64,000 nucleotides of DNA from Aliisedimentitalea scapharcae (GTDB taxonomy: Bacteria; Pseudomonadota; Alphaproteobacteria; Rhodobacterales; Rhodobacteraceae). The stretch's first letter is position 1. Each line of letters opens with the position of its first letter. The DNA lies in NCBI RefSeq assembly GCF_045277565.1, contig NZ_CP123584.1, positions 3,782,001 through 3,846,000 on the forward strand, in the 5' to 3' direction. Made by a program: the position numbers and the translations under genes. The notes beneath the pieces are model-generated. The model searched no databases. It was not told the origin of the DNA and was given only the letters and a program-made list of their open reading frames with translations. Of this stretch, positions 33,267 to 41,868 are shown piece by piece.

Positions 33267-35773
33267 GCCTGGCGCTGCGGCTTGCCTGGCGGGATCTGCG
33301 GGGCGGATTGCGCGGGTTTCGGATCTTTTTGGCTTGTCTGACCTTGGGTGTCGCGGTCATTGCTGCCATCGGATCGGTGCGCAGCTCGATCGAAACCGGG
33401 CTGACACGCGAAGGCTCGACGTTGTTGGGCGGCGACGCCGAAATGGAATTTACCTTTCGCTTTGCCGATGAACGGGAACGCACCTGGATCACCGATACGG
33501 CGCTGAAGGTTTCCGAAGTTGTCGAATTCCGTTCTATGGCGGTGGTCGGCGACGAACGCGCCCTGACCCAGGTCAAGGCCGTCGATGACGCCTATCCGCT
33601 GGTCGGGCAAATTCGGCTGACACCCGACATGGCTCTGGATGCTGCCCTGCGAGGGACTGATGAACACCCGGGCGCGATCATGGACCGGGTCTTGTCCGAC
33701 CGCCTGGGCCTGGGGGTCGGAGACACGTTCAATCTGGGCGGGCAGAGCTTTGTTCTGGCGGCTCTGATCCACACGGAACCGGACGCAGCTGCCAGCGGTT
33801 TTGCACTGGGACCACGAACAATGGTTCTGACTGAAGACCTCCAACAATCTGGCCTGTTGGCTCCTGGCACGCTGTTCTCCACCAAATACCGCATGACCCT
33901 GCCCGAGGGCACCGACCTGGAAATCCTGTCCACCCAGGCCCGTGATAGGTTTGAATCTACCGGTATGCGCTGGACAGATTCACGCAATGGTGCGCCCGGG
34001 ATTTCTGAATTCGTTGGGCGTCTGGGCGCATTCCTGGTGCTGGTTGGATTGTCCGGCCTGGCCGTCGGCGGCGTGGGCGTTTCTGCTGCGGTACGGGCCT
34101 ATTTGGCCACCAAGACCGAAACCATCGCAACGCTGCGCACGCTTGGCGCGACCCGCCAAACAATCTTTCGAATGTTTTTCTTGCAGATTGGCGCGCTCAC
34201 TTTGGTGGGGATCACCCTGGGTCTCATGCTGGGTGGAATCGGTCCGGTGTTACTGGGGCCGGTGCTGGCTGCGCAACTGCCGTTCCCCGCCGTTTTCACC
34301 GTGTTCCCCTCGGCCTTGGCCGAAGCAGCACTCTATGGTGCGCTCACCGCCTTTCTCTTTACGCTCTGGCCCTTGGCCCGCGCCGAAGGCATCCGTCCAG
34401 CGTCCTTGTTTCGCGATGCTCCGGAGACCCGCAACCGACTGCCCGCGCCGCGTTTTCTGTTCGCCACCTTGATGGCGTTGATCATCCTGGTAGGATCCGC
34501 CGCCTGGTTCAGCGGATCGACAGAATTGACGCTCTGGACCGCGGCCGGGTTGATGGGCGCCTTTGTCCTGTTGATCTTTGCTGCGCTGTTGATCCGCGCC
34601 CTGGCCCGCATGGCCACCCCCATTGGACGCCATCACCCGGCGTTTCGCTGGGCGCTGGCCGCGTTGGGGGCCGCGCGCGACACCACCACGCCTGCGGTTC
34701 TGTCGCTGGGGTTGGCGCTGTCCGTTCTGGCCGCAATCGGACAAATCGACGGCAATATGCGTCGGGCCATTTCCGACAACCTACCCGATGTTGCGCCCTC
34801 CTATTTCTTTGTTGATATCCAACGCGATCAGATGCCCGGATTTTCGCAACGGCTGAATGACGACCCAACCGTGTCCAAGGTCGAAAGCGCCCCGATGCTG
34901 CGCGGTGTGATTACCAAGATCAACGATACCCCTGCGCGTGAAATCGCTGGCGATCACTGGGTTATCCAAGGGGATCGTGGCATCACCTATGCGGGACAAA
35001 AGCCTGCCGACACCAAAATCACGGCGGGCAGCTGGTGGCCGGACGATTACACCGGACCGCCTCAGATCAGCTTTGCCGCGGAAGAGGCCGAAGAACTCGG
35101 CCTGAGCCTGGGCGATACGCTGACCGTCAATATTCTGGGGCGCGACATCACAGCCACCATCACCAGCTTCCGTGATGTTGATTTTTCCACAGCAGGAATG
35201 GGTTTTGTTCTGGCCATGAATGAAAATGCTCTGGCCGGCGCACCGCACAGCTTTATTGCGACAGTCTATGCAGATCCCGGATCCGAAGCCGTCATCCTGC
35301 GCGACCTGGCCAGCCAGTTTCCCAATATCACTGCGATCCGGGTGCGCGATGCGATTGACCGGGTTTCCGATATTCTGAGATCGCTCGCCTCGGCCACTGC
35401 TTATGGCGCAGCAGCCACCATGTTGACCGGGTTTCTGGTCTTGTTGGGCACTGCTGCTGCGGCGGAACCGGCACAGCGTTACGAGGCCGCAATCCTCAAA
35501 TCCCTCGGCGCGCCTCGGCGCACCATTCTGTTCAGCTTTGCCTTGCGCGCGGTGCTGTTGGGTGCGGGCGCGGGCGGGGTGGCTCTGGCTGCGGGTCTCA
35601 CCGGATCATGGGCCGTGAGCCGCTTTGTCTTTGAAACCAGTTTTCAGGTGATCTGGCCCAATGCCATTGCGATCATCGGCGCTGGTGTGATCAGCACGTT
35701 GCTGGCGGGGCTGGCGTTTGCCTGGCGACCGCTCTCGACCCGTCCCGCCCGCATCCTGCGGGCCCGGGACTGA
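33263..35773 (+). CDS. ybbP: ABC transporter permease (YbbP, FtsX-type)
   Basis: An 836-residue permease with a first transmembrane segment near residue 25, a large extracytoplasmic domain (about residues 45-255), several membrane helices (about 255-480), a second periplasmic region and a C-terminal set of helices. Two FtsX-like domains are evident (GVSAAVRAYLATKTETIATLRTLGA, and RYEAAILKSLGAPRRTIL). It starts inside the ATPase gene's stop (ATGA). Matches E. coli YbbP in order and size. Confidence 0.88.
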   Translation: MSLALRLAWRDLRGGLRGFRIFLACLTLGVAVIAAIGSVRSSIETGLTREGSTLLGGDAEMEFTFRFADERERTWITDTALKVSEVVEFRSMAVVGDERALTQVKAVDDAYPLVGQIRLTPDMALDAALRGTDEHPGAIMDRVLSDRLGLGVGDTFNLGGQSFVLAALIHTEPDAAASGFALGPRTMVLTEDLQQSGLLAPGTLFSTKYRMTLPEGTDLEILSTQARDRFESTGMRWTDSRNGAPGISEFVGRLGAFLVLVGLSGLAVGGVGVSAAVRAYLATKTETIATLRTLGATRQTIFRMFFLQIGALTLVGITLGLMLGGIGPVLLGPVLAAQLPFPAVFTVFPSALAEAALYGALTAFLFTLWPLARAEGIRPASLFRDAPETRNRLPAPRFLFATLMALIILVGSAAWFSGSTELTLWTAAGLMGAFVLLIFAALLIRALARMATPIGRHHPAFRWALAALGAARDTTTPAVLSLGLALSVLAAIGQIDGNMRRAISDNLPDVAPSYFFVDIQRDQMPGFSQRLNDDPTVSKVESAPMLRGVITKINDTPAREIAGDHWVIQGDRGITYAGQKPADTKITAGSWWPDDYTGPPQISFAAEEAEELGLSLGDTLTVNILGRDITATITSFRDVDFSTAGMGFVLAMNENALAGAPHSFIATVYADPGSEAVILRDLASQFPNITAIRVRDAIDRVSDILRSLASATAYGAAATMLTGFLVLLGTAAAAEPAQRYEAAILKSLGAPRRTILFSFALRAVLLGAGAGGVALAAGLTGSWAVSRFVFETSFQVIWPNAIAIIGAGVISTLLAGLAFAWRPLSTRPARILRARD

Positions 35774-35816
35774 CGGCTACAGCTGATACCGGATTGCAGG
35801 CCTGTGGATCTTTGAT

Positions 35817-36263
35817 TTAGCGGGCACATTGTACCGGTTGCAGGATCCGCATCAGATCCAGATTGTCACAGACCAGCGCCTCGAGCGTGATGTCATCCAG
35901 CGAGGCGTAAAACGCCTGCGCAGCATCTGCCAAAGCCAGCTTCAACCGGCAGGCTTCGGTCAACGGGCAGGTATTATCTGCATCGGCAAAACATTCGGCG
36001 ATCGGCAAACCGCCTTCGATGTGCCGAAACACATCACCAATCCGGATCTGATCCGCAGGCCGGGCAAGATTCATGCCACCGTTGCGACCCCTTTGGGTGT
36101 GCAGAAAATCCAGCTGGCTCAGCTGGTTGATCACCTGCGCCAGATGGTTCTCCGAAATATTGCAGCATTCCGCGATTTCCGCCTTGGTGACCAGTCGGTC
36201 TTCATTGGCTGCACAGAACATCAGCAATCGAATCGCTATGTTGGTTCTCTTGGTAATACGCAT
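35817..36263 (-). CDS. Rrf2-family [Fe-S] regulator (NsrR/RirA-like)
   Basis: A 148-residue Rrf2 regulator starting MRITKRTNIAIRLLMFCAAN with a winged-helix domain (ENHLAQVINQLSQ, then RGRNGGM wing). The cluster cysteines are C91, C99 and C105, exactly the spacing (x7, x5) of RirA. The C-terminal half (ACRLKLALADAAQAFYASLDDITLEAL) is closer in style to NsrR. So it senses iron-sulfur status or nitric oxide; which is uncertain. An alternative start 7 codons upstream (36284) has GGAG close by. An FNR-type box lies at 36326-36339. Confidence 0.8.
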   Translation of the reverse strand: MRITKRTNIAIRLLMFCAANEDRLVTKAEIAECCNISENHLAQVINQLSQLDFLHTQRGRNGGMNLARPADQIRIGDVFRHIEGGLPIAECFADADNTCPLTEACRLKLALADAAQAFYASLDDITLEALVCDNLDLMRILQPVQCAR

Positions 36264-36325
36264 CGTATCAGCGCCTTCCGCCATTCAACTCCAAAGATGT
36301 ATTGCACATTTCCCAATTTGGCTGT

Positions 36326-36339
36326 TTGACATATATCAA
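36326..36339. promoter_or_regulatory. FNR/FnrL/DNR-type site in divergent region
   Basis: The 14 bases read TTGAC-ATAT-ATCAA, one base from the FNR-type consensus TTGAT-N4-ATCAA. It lies about 63-76 bases upstream of the Rrf2 start and about 33-46 bases upstream of the gamma-glutamylcyclotransferase start, so either gene could be its target. Confidence 0.5.
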
Positions 36340-36371
36340 TTGCTCATCTTCTAAATCGACCGGAACGTCCC

Positions 36372-36941
36372 TTGGAACACCCTTATTTCTTTGGCTATGG
36401 CAGCCTGGTGAATGCCGCAACCCATGATTTCTCCGATCCGCAGCCTGCCCACCTGTCTGGATGGCGCCGCGCCTGGCGGCACACGGATCTGCGCCCGGTC
36501 GCCTTTTTGACAGCCGTTCCTGCCCCCGGGCACGAGATCGCCGGCATGATCGCACAGGTGCCTCACGCCGATTGGCAGGCGCTCGATCAACGCGAATGGG
36601 CGTATGATCGGATCCCTGCAACACAGGCAATCAGCCACGCTTTGCCAGACAGTCCAGAAATTTCGGTCTATGCTGTACCCGAGGAACGCCACAAGGGAAG
36701 CACCACCGAACATCCTGTCTTGCTCAGCTATCTGGATGTGGTGATTCAGGGGTACCTGCGCCACTTTGGCGAAGACGGGGTTCAGCACTTCTTTGACACC
36801 ACCGACGGGTGGGACGCCCCGTTTCTTGATGACCGGACCGCTCCACGCTATCCGCGCCATCAACGCCTCAACCCCGACGAAACTGCAATGGTCGATGACC
36901 ACCTTGCCCGCATCGGTGTGCACCTGATCATCCAAGCCTGA
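36372..36941 (+). CDS. Gamma-glutamylcyclotransferase-family protein
   Basis: A 189-residue AIG2/GGCT-like protein beginning with the substrate-loop signature FGYGSLVN and containing EWAYDRIPA with the conserved acidic residue region. The start is TTG at 36372. Members cleave gamma-glutamyl peptides to 5-oxoproline and amino acid, or act on other gamma-glutamyl amines. It lies 75 bases upstream of gltX and on the same strand. Confidence 0.8.
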   Translation: MEHPYFFGYGSLVNAATHDFSDPQPAHLSGWRRAWRHTDLRPVAFLTAVPAPGHEIAGMIAQVPHADWQALDQREWAYDRIPATQAISHALPDSPEISVYAVPEERHKGSTTEHPVLLSYLDVVIQGYLRHFGEDGVQHFFDTTDGWDAPFLDDRTAPRYPRHQRLNPDETAMVDDHLARIGVHLIIQA

Positions 36942-37016
36942 AACACGCCGATTCCCCATAGAAACTGGACAATCCCACCTGCCTGTGACAAGGGATGCGG
37001 CAACAGGAGACCGCTC

Positions 37017-38342
37017 ATGACCACCACCCGTTTTGCCCCGTCGCCCACCGGCTATATCCACGTTGGCAACCTGCGCACCGCGCTGATGAACTATCTGATC
37101 GCCCGCAAGGCCGGCGGTACATTCATTCTGCGCATCGACGACACAGACCCGGAACGTTCCAAGGAAGAATACGTCGACGCGATCAAACAGGATCTGGAAT
37201 GGTTGGGCATCCAATGGGATCGGGTCGAACGCCAATCCGAGCGACTGGACCGCTATGCCGATGCCGCCGATAAACTGCGCGACATCTCGCGGTTTTACGA
37301 GGCGTTCGAAACTCCGGTTGAATTGGACCTAAAGCGCAAAAAGCAGCTCAATATGGGCAAGCCGCCGGTGTATGACCGCGCAGCTCTGTCGCTGAGCGAT
37401 GATGAAAAGGCTGCTTTGCGCGCCGAACGCGGCAACGGCGTGTGGCGGTTCAAGCTGGATCACCAGCGCATCGAATGGAACGATGGCGTTCTGGGCGACA
37501 TCTCGATCGATGCGGCTTCGGTTTCTGATCCAGTGCTGATCCGCGGTGATGGCCAGGTGCTGTACACAATTGCTTCGGTTGTTGATGACACCGACATGGG
37601 CGTGACCCATGTTGTGCGCGGATCGGACCATGTCACCAACACCGCCACCCAAATCCAGATCATCCAGGCATTGGGTGGCAACGTGCCAAACTTTGCCCAC
37701 CACTCTCTGCTGACTGGCCCCCAGGGCGAAGCGCTGTCCAAACGTCTGGGCACGTTGGCGCTGCGCGATTTGCGCGAACAGGGCGTGCAGCCCATGGCTC
37801 TGCTGTCGTTGATGGCACGGCTGGGGTCTTCGGATCCGGTTGAATTGCGCACAGACATGGCCGAACTGATTGATGGGTTTGACATCAACCGTTTTGGCGC
37901 GGCCCCGACCAAATTCGACGTTCAGGACCTGTTTCCGCTGACCGCCCGTTATTTGCAAGGTCTGCCCCTGGACGCAGTGCAATCCTGGATCGACGATCTG
38001 GGCGTTCCCGCAGACCGTGCCGCGGCCTTCTGGGACATGGCACGGGAAAACATCACCACGCTTGCAGATCTGGAAACCTGGTCCAAACTGTGCCGCGATG
38101 GGGCCGACCCGCTGATTGACGACGAAGATCGTGACTTCATCGCCCAGGCCATGTCCCTGCTGCCCGAAGGACCCTATGACGCCGATACCTGGGGCACCTG
38201 GACCAAAGCTGTCAAGGAGGCCACCGGCCGCAAGGGCAAAGGTTTGTTCATGCCCCTGCGCAAAGCCGTCACCGGCATGGAACGCGGCCCCGACATGAGC
38301 ACGCTGATGTCCTTGATGCAGGTCGTTCGGGCCAAATCCTGA
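37017..38342 (+). CDS. gltX: Glutamyl-tRNA synthetase
   Basis: A 441-residue class I synthetase. The HIGH-type motif is FAPSPTGYIHVGNLRTAL and the KMSKS-type motif reads LSKRLGTLAL. The length and the ALSKRLGT form match the second GltX type found in alphaproteobacteria, which often carry two paralogues with different tRNA or tRNA-Gln roles; whether this is the sole one cannot be told here. It converges on the AraC regulator gene with 12 bases between stops. Confidence 0.93.
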   Translation: MTTTRFAPSPTGYIHVGNLRTALMNYLIARKAGGTFILRIDDTDPERSKEEYVDAIKQDLEWLGIQWDRVERQSERLDRYADAADKLRDISRFYEAFETPVELDLKRKKQLNMGKPPVYDRAALSLSDDEKAALRAERGNGVWRFKLDHQRIEWNDGVLGDISIDAASVSDPVLIRGDGQVLYTIASVVDDTDMGVTHVVRGSDHVTNTATQIQIIQALGGNVPNFAHHSLLTGPQGEALSKRLGTLALRDLREQGVQPMALLSLMARLGSSDPVELRTDMAELIDGFDINRFGAAPTKFDVQDLFPLTARYLQGLPLDAVQSWIDDLGVPADRAAAFWDMARENITTLADLETWSKLCRDGADPLIDDEDRDFIAQAMSLLPEGPYDADTWGTWTKAVKEATGRKGKGLFMPLRKAVTGMERGPDMSTLMSLMQVVRAKS

Positions 38343-38354
38343 ACCGACCGCAGG

Positions 38355-39266
38355 TCAGTCTTGTGACTGACTTCGAAAACTGCGCGGCGACTGACCGGTC
38401 GCCGCCACAAACGCCCGGCTAAAGGCGGTCCGGCTTTGAAACCCGACCTCGGCGCTGATCCGTTTGACGGGCATTTCGCTGTTGCGCAGCAGGTCTGCTG
38501 CCTTTTGCATCCTCAGATCCCGCAACAATTCCATCGGTCCAGCGCCATAGGCATCGGCGAACCGCTGGGCCAGGCTCGACCGGCTCATCCCAGACAGAGT
38601 TGCCAGACTGTCCAGCGAATGCTCCTGTCCCGGACGCTCCAGCATTGCGGCCAGCACCGGCCACAGCCGCGCATCCCGCAGCGCCATCATCCAGGACATA
38701 CCAGCCCCTGCCTGTTCCATGTGATGACGCATCAGCCCGATCATGGCCTGCAACAGCAACGCACGGATCATCGCCCGGCTTCCCAGCTTGGGCTCCGCGA
38801 TTTCTGACAGGATCTGTTCTACCGGTGCCGCCAAATCCGGGTTGCGGATCACGTCGTCCACGATTGGCTCGCGCACCAGGTCCACCACATTCCCCAAATC
38901 GCGCAGCGACAAGGTGATATGAGCACACAGGGCCACCATCCCGCCTTCTGGTGATTGGGCTGCGCTGCCATGCACCAGATGCACCAGGTTCAAACCGGCC
39001 GGCTGACACTCCGGAACCGGTTGAACACGGGTTCCGAAACTGCGCAGCACATGCGAACGCAAGGCCGGAATGACCACCACACTTCCGCGCGCCACAGGAA
39101 GAGTTTTCTGTCCGGGAATCACGATTTCCCCCTCTCCCGCCAGCACGTAATGCAACGTCGCCGTGCTGTCCTGCCCCAATCCCAGATCACAGCGCCCGTT
39201 CAATTCGCACAGGGCAAACGGGGCTGCGTCGATCTGCATGCGATCTAGTATGAAATCGGTATCCAT
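38355..39266 (-). CDS. AraC-family transcriptional regulator with N-terminal cupin
   Basis: A 303-residue regulator. The N-terminal half (about residues 1-190) is a cupin-type ligand domain (FALCELNGRCDLGLGQDSTATLHYVLAGEGE). The C-terminal 100 residues form the two HTH units of AraC (SLDSLATLSGMSRSSLAQRF and PVKRISAEVGFQSRTAFSRAF). The start MDTDF at 39266 is chosen because the cupin begins directly after it. It is divergent from the Tat-exported hydrolase gene; a 10-bp direct repeat 41 bases apart lies between them and is a likely binding pair. Confidence 0.9.
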   Translation of the reverse strand: MDTDFILDRMQIDAAPFALCELNGRCDLGLGQDSTATLHYVLAGEGEIVIPGQKTLPVARGSVVVIPALRSHVLRSFGTRVQPVPECQPAGLNLVHLVHGSAAQSPEGGMVALCAHITLSLRDLGNVVDLVREPIVDDVIRNPDLAAPVEQILSEIAEPKLGSRAMIRALLLQAMIGLMRHHMEQAGAGMSWMMALRDARLWPVLAAMLERPGQEHSLDSLATLSGMSRSSLAQRFADAYGAGPMELLRDLRMQKAADLLRNSEMPVKRISAEVGFQSRTAFSRAFVAATGQSPRSFRSQSQD

Positions 39267-39295
39267 GCTGGCATTTGGCACAACGGCAGGACGAT

Positions 39296-39346
39296 ATGAT
39301 ACATCTTTCTCTGCTTTTGCACCATTTCTGGACCAAATGATACATC
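39296..39346. promoter_or_regulatory. Direct-repeat operator in the AraC/hydrolase intergenic region
   Basis: ATGATACATC occurs at 39296-39305 and again at 39337-39346, 41 bases apart (about four helical turns, same face). It lies between the divergent AraC regulator and its neighbour. AraC-type dimers bind direct repeats, so this is a good operator candidate. A small hairpin (39351-39365, CCACC/GGTGG) follows in the hydrolase leader. Confidence 0.5.
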
Positions 39347-39389
39347 GACTCCACCATCTTGGTGGCATCCACATCTCAGGAGACCCAAA

Positions 39390-40202
39390 ATGTGCAATGA
39401 TCATGACCACGGAAAACTCACCCGTCGGGATGCCCTGCGGGGGGCGCTGGCCACAGGCGCAGCAGCCGCCACTCTGACCGGAGCCACAGCTGCTCAGGCA
39501 CAGGAGAACCCCTATGCAGATCCGGCCAGCCCGGCCCTGCCCCCCAGCAACATGAAGCTGGACCTCAGCCGCGCGGCGCTGGTGGTGACCGATCCCCAGA
39601 TCGACTTCCTGCACCCTGATGGGGTGACCTGGGGTGTCGTCGGCGCATCGGTGACCGAACATGACACCGTCGACAACATCGAACGGCTGTTCAAATCGGC
39701 CAAGGCCGCCGGGATCACTGTCGCTGTATCGCCACATTACTATTACCCGACAGATCATGGCTGGAAGTTCGAAGGCGCGCTGGAAAAGCTGATGCACAAA
39801 ATCGGCATGTTCGACCGCAAGGGGGCCCTGAATCTTGACGGGTTTGACGGCTCGGGTGCGGATTGGATGCCCCAGTACAAACAATACATCGAAGACGGCA
39901 AAACCATCGTCACATCGCCACACAAGGTCTATGGAAATGACACCAATGACCTATCGCTGCAATTGCGCAAACGTGGGATAGATCAGGTGATCCTTGCAGG
40001 CATGTCCGCCAATCTGTGCACCGAAAGCCACATGCGTGAACTGTTGGAGCAGGGTTTCGAAGTCGCTGTGGTCCGCGACGCCACCGCAGCCGCAAAACTG
40101 CCTGAGGGCGACGGATACCAGGCCGCGTTGATCAATTTCCGCTATATGGCAAACGCGCTCTGGACTACCGAACATGTCCAAGGCCTGCTGGCAGCCGGGT
40201 GA
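39390..40202 (+). CDS. Isochorismatase-like cysteine hydrolase, Tat-exported
   Basis: A 270-residue protein with a twin-arginine motif (LTRRDALRGALATG), hydrophobic stretch and QAQ-EN cleavage near residue 38, followed by an isochorismatase-fold domain. The catalytic triad is readable as D68 (VVTDPQID), K179 (TSPHKVYGND) and C210 (SANLCTESH). Such enzymes hydrolyse small amides or related bonds. Export to the periplasm is notable, because most family members are cytoplasmic. It is divergent from, and probably controlled by, the AraC regulator. Confidence 0.85.
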   Translation: MCNDHDHGKLTRRDALRGALATGAAAATLTGATAAQAQENPYADPASPALPPSNMKLDLSRAALVVTDPQIDFLHPDGVTWGVVGASVTEHDTVDNIERLFKSAKAAGITVAVSPHYYYPTDHGWKFEGALEKLMHKIGMFDRKGALNLDGFDGSGADWMPQYKQYIEDGKTIVTSPHKVYGNDTNDLSLQLRKRGIDQVILAGMSANLCTESHMRELLEQGFEVAVVRDATAAAKLPEGDGYQAALINFRYMANALWTTEHVQGLLAAG

Positions 40203-40222
40203 TCCTGCCCCGCACACAGACC

Positions 40223-40257
40223 GCATCGCCATGGGGGGCTTGCACCCATGGCGATGC
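40223..40257. terminator. 13-bp perfect hairpin after the exported hydrolase gene
   Basis: Arms 40223-40235 and 40245-40257 pair perfectly around a 9-base loop. It lies between the convergent hydrolase and DUF1801 genes, about 20 bases after the hydrolase stop, and likely ends transcription even without a T-run. Confidence 0.6.
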
Positions 40258-40314
40258 CCGGCCCAACGCTTGTGGCAGCATCTTTGATGCTGACACAAGG
40301 GGCGGGAGCGCATC
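40258..40314. repeat. Dispersed intergenic repeat, copy A
   Basis: Three blocks shared with copy B (62736-62796, opposite strand) in the same order and near-equal spacing: GGCCCAACGC (40260-40269), GCATCTTTGATGC (40278-40290) and GGGGCGGGAGC (40299-40309), then CATC. The middle block is a hairpin extended here to TGTG...CACA. Confidence 0.6.
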
Positions 40315-40323
40315 ATGGGCTGG

Positions 40324-40752
40324 TCAGACAGGGAACACTGTCCACATCCGCCCCAGATCTTGCACCCCTGCCCGGATCAACTCCTCCAGAACATCCAATT
40401 CGATGTCTTGCAGCTTGTTCACATACAGACAGGACTTTCCCGTCTTGTGCTTGCCCAATCGGGACAGGATCGCGCCATAGTCCTGATACCCCGGCATGAT
40501 GTAGAGCGAAAATGCACCTTTGCGCACAGCAAAGCCGGTCGCCAGAAAATCTCCACTCCGCCCGCTGTTGTACACATAGTGATAGCGCCCGTAACCAACG
40601 ATTGACTCGCCCCACATCTGGGGCTCGAATCCGGTTGCCCGTTGAAACACACCGTCCAGTTGTCGCGCCTGCAAAGCCCGTCGCTCGGGCACGACAGCCG
40701 TCAGAAAAGTTGACACACTTTGCCCAGTTGGAATGGTCTTGTTGGTGCTCAT
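40324..40752 (-). CDS. DUF1801-family protein
   Basis: A 142-residue DUF1801/YdhG-like protein with GYGRYHYVYNSGRSGDFLATGFAVRKGAFSLYI and HKTGKSCLYVNKLQDIELDVLEELI. Function unknown; relatives are associated with iron or small-molecule binding. The start at 40752 follows the family N-terminus. It is divergent from the MBL-fold gene. Confidence 0.8.
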   Translation of the reverse strand: MSTNKTIPTGQSVSTFLTAVVPERRALQARQLDGVFQRATGFEPQMWGESIVGYGRYHYVYNSGRSGDFLATGFAVRKGAFSLYIMPGYQDYGAILSRLGKHKTGKSCLYVNKLQDIELDVLEELIRAGVQDLGRMWTVFPV

Positions 40753-40884
40753 GGCAGCAAGACTACTGCCCATGCTCTCGCCCGGACAGTCTGCCGTTGT
40801 CACATTAACTTGAGCGGGCTGCGCGCTGGACTTGGTTTAGAGTTGCCCCATGTTTTGCCCAAGCATACAGGGAGTTTTTAAAAA

Positions 40885-41817
40885 ATGACTATTTCCGTAA
40901 CCCGACGTTCCGTTCTCGCCAGCGCTGCGGCCCTTCCGCTGGCGGCAGCCGGTTCAGGTGTTTCAGCCGAAAACAACAAACCGGCGGCGGCTGCCCATCT
41001 CGCCCACAGCTTCAAGCTTGGCGACTTCACCCTGACCACTTTGCTGGACGGAAGCGCCATGCGCGAAGGTCCCAAGGCAATGTTTGCCCCAGATGCGAGC
41101 GATCAGGAATTCGAAGACCTCTCTCAGGACAATTTTGTCCCCGCAGACCGAACCCAATTCTATTTCACTCCGACATTGGTTGACACGGGAAAACAGAAAA
41201 TCCTGTTCGACACCGGACTGGGACTTGGCGGATTGGGCAAGGCCCTGGCCCAGTCCGGACACAGTGCCGATGACATTGACACCGTCGTGATTACCCATAT
41301 GCATCCTGACCACATCGGTGGGTTGATGAAGGACGGCCAACCGGTGTTCTCCAACGCCGACTATGTAACCGGCGCAGGCGAGTACAACTTTTGGTCAAAG
41401 CGGGACGCCGGTGATCGTGTTGGGGATCTCGTCGCCAAAAACATGACTCCTCTGGCCGAAAAAACCCGCTTTGTCGATGATGGTGGCGCGGTTGTTTCAG
41501 GGATCACCGCCCTGAATGCGTTTGGGCACACGCCGGGACATATGGCCTATATGCTTGAAAGCGGCGGCCAACAGCTGGTTTTGACCGCTGATCTGGCCAA
41601 TCACTACGTCTGGTCTTTTGCCCGTCCTGACTGGGGCTTCAGCTTTGACGTGGACAAAGACCAAGCCAGCCAATCTCGGCGCAGGGTGCTGGGAATGCTC
41701 GCCGCCGACAAAACACCGATGATCGGATATCACATGCCTTTCCCAGCTGCGGGATTTGTTGAAACCCATGACGCGGGTTTTCGCTATGTGCCGGTCTCCT
41801 ATCAGCTGATGGGCTGA
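40885..41817 (+). CDS. MBL-fold metallo-hydrolase, Tat-exported
   Basis: A 310-residue protein with a TRRSVLASAAAL twin-arginine signal and hydrophobic region (about residues 6-25). The metallo-beta-lactamase fold is shown by HMHPDHIGG (metal ligands) at about residues 138-146, with later ligands in GHTPGHM and TADLANH. Exported MBL-fold proteins of this kind hydrolyse lactones, organophosphates or related esters; substrate unknown. A strong palindrome (41830-41859) follows it. Confidence 0.85.
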   Translation: MTISVTRRSVLASAAALPLAAAGSGVSAENNKPAAAAHLAHSFKLGDFTLTTLLDGSAMREGPKAMFAPDASDQEFEDLSQDNFVPADRTQFYFTPTLVDTGKQKILFDTGLGLGGLGKALAQSGHSADDIDTVVITHMHPDHIGGLMKDGQPVFSNADYVTGAGEYNFWSKRDAGDRVGDLVAKNMTPLAEKTRFVDDGGAVVSGITALNAFGHTPGHMAYMLESGGQQLVLTADLANHYVWSFARPDWGFSFDVDKDQASQSRRRVLGMLAADKTPMIGYHMPFPAAGFVETHDAGFRYVPVSYQLMG

Positions 41818-41829
41818 GCCCCCAATACC

Positions 41830-41859
41830 GGGTCAAGGCGTTTGCAAACGTCTTGACCC
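41830..41859. terminator. 30-base near-perfect palindrome between convergent genes
   Basis: Bases 41830-41859 fold into a 14-bp stem with one G-U pair and a 2-base turn. It sits between the stops of the MBL-fold and DAO genes and could stop transcription from both sides; no T-run is obvious. Confidence 0.5.
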
Positions 41860-41868
41860 AACGACCTT

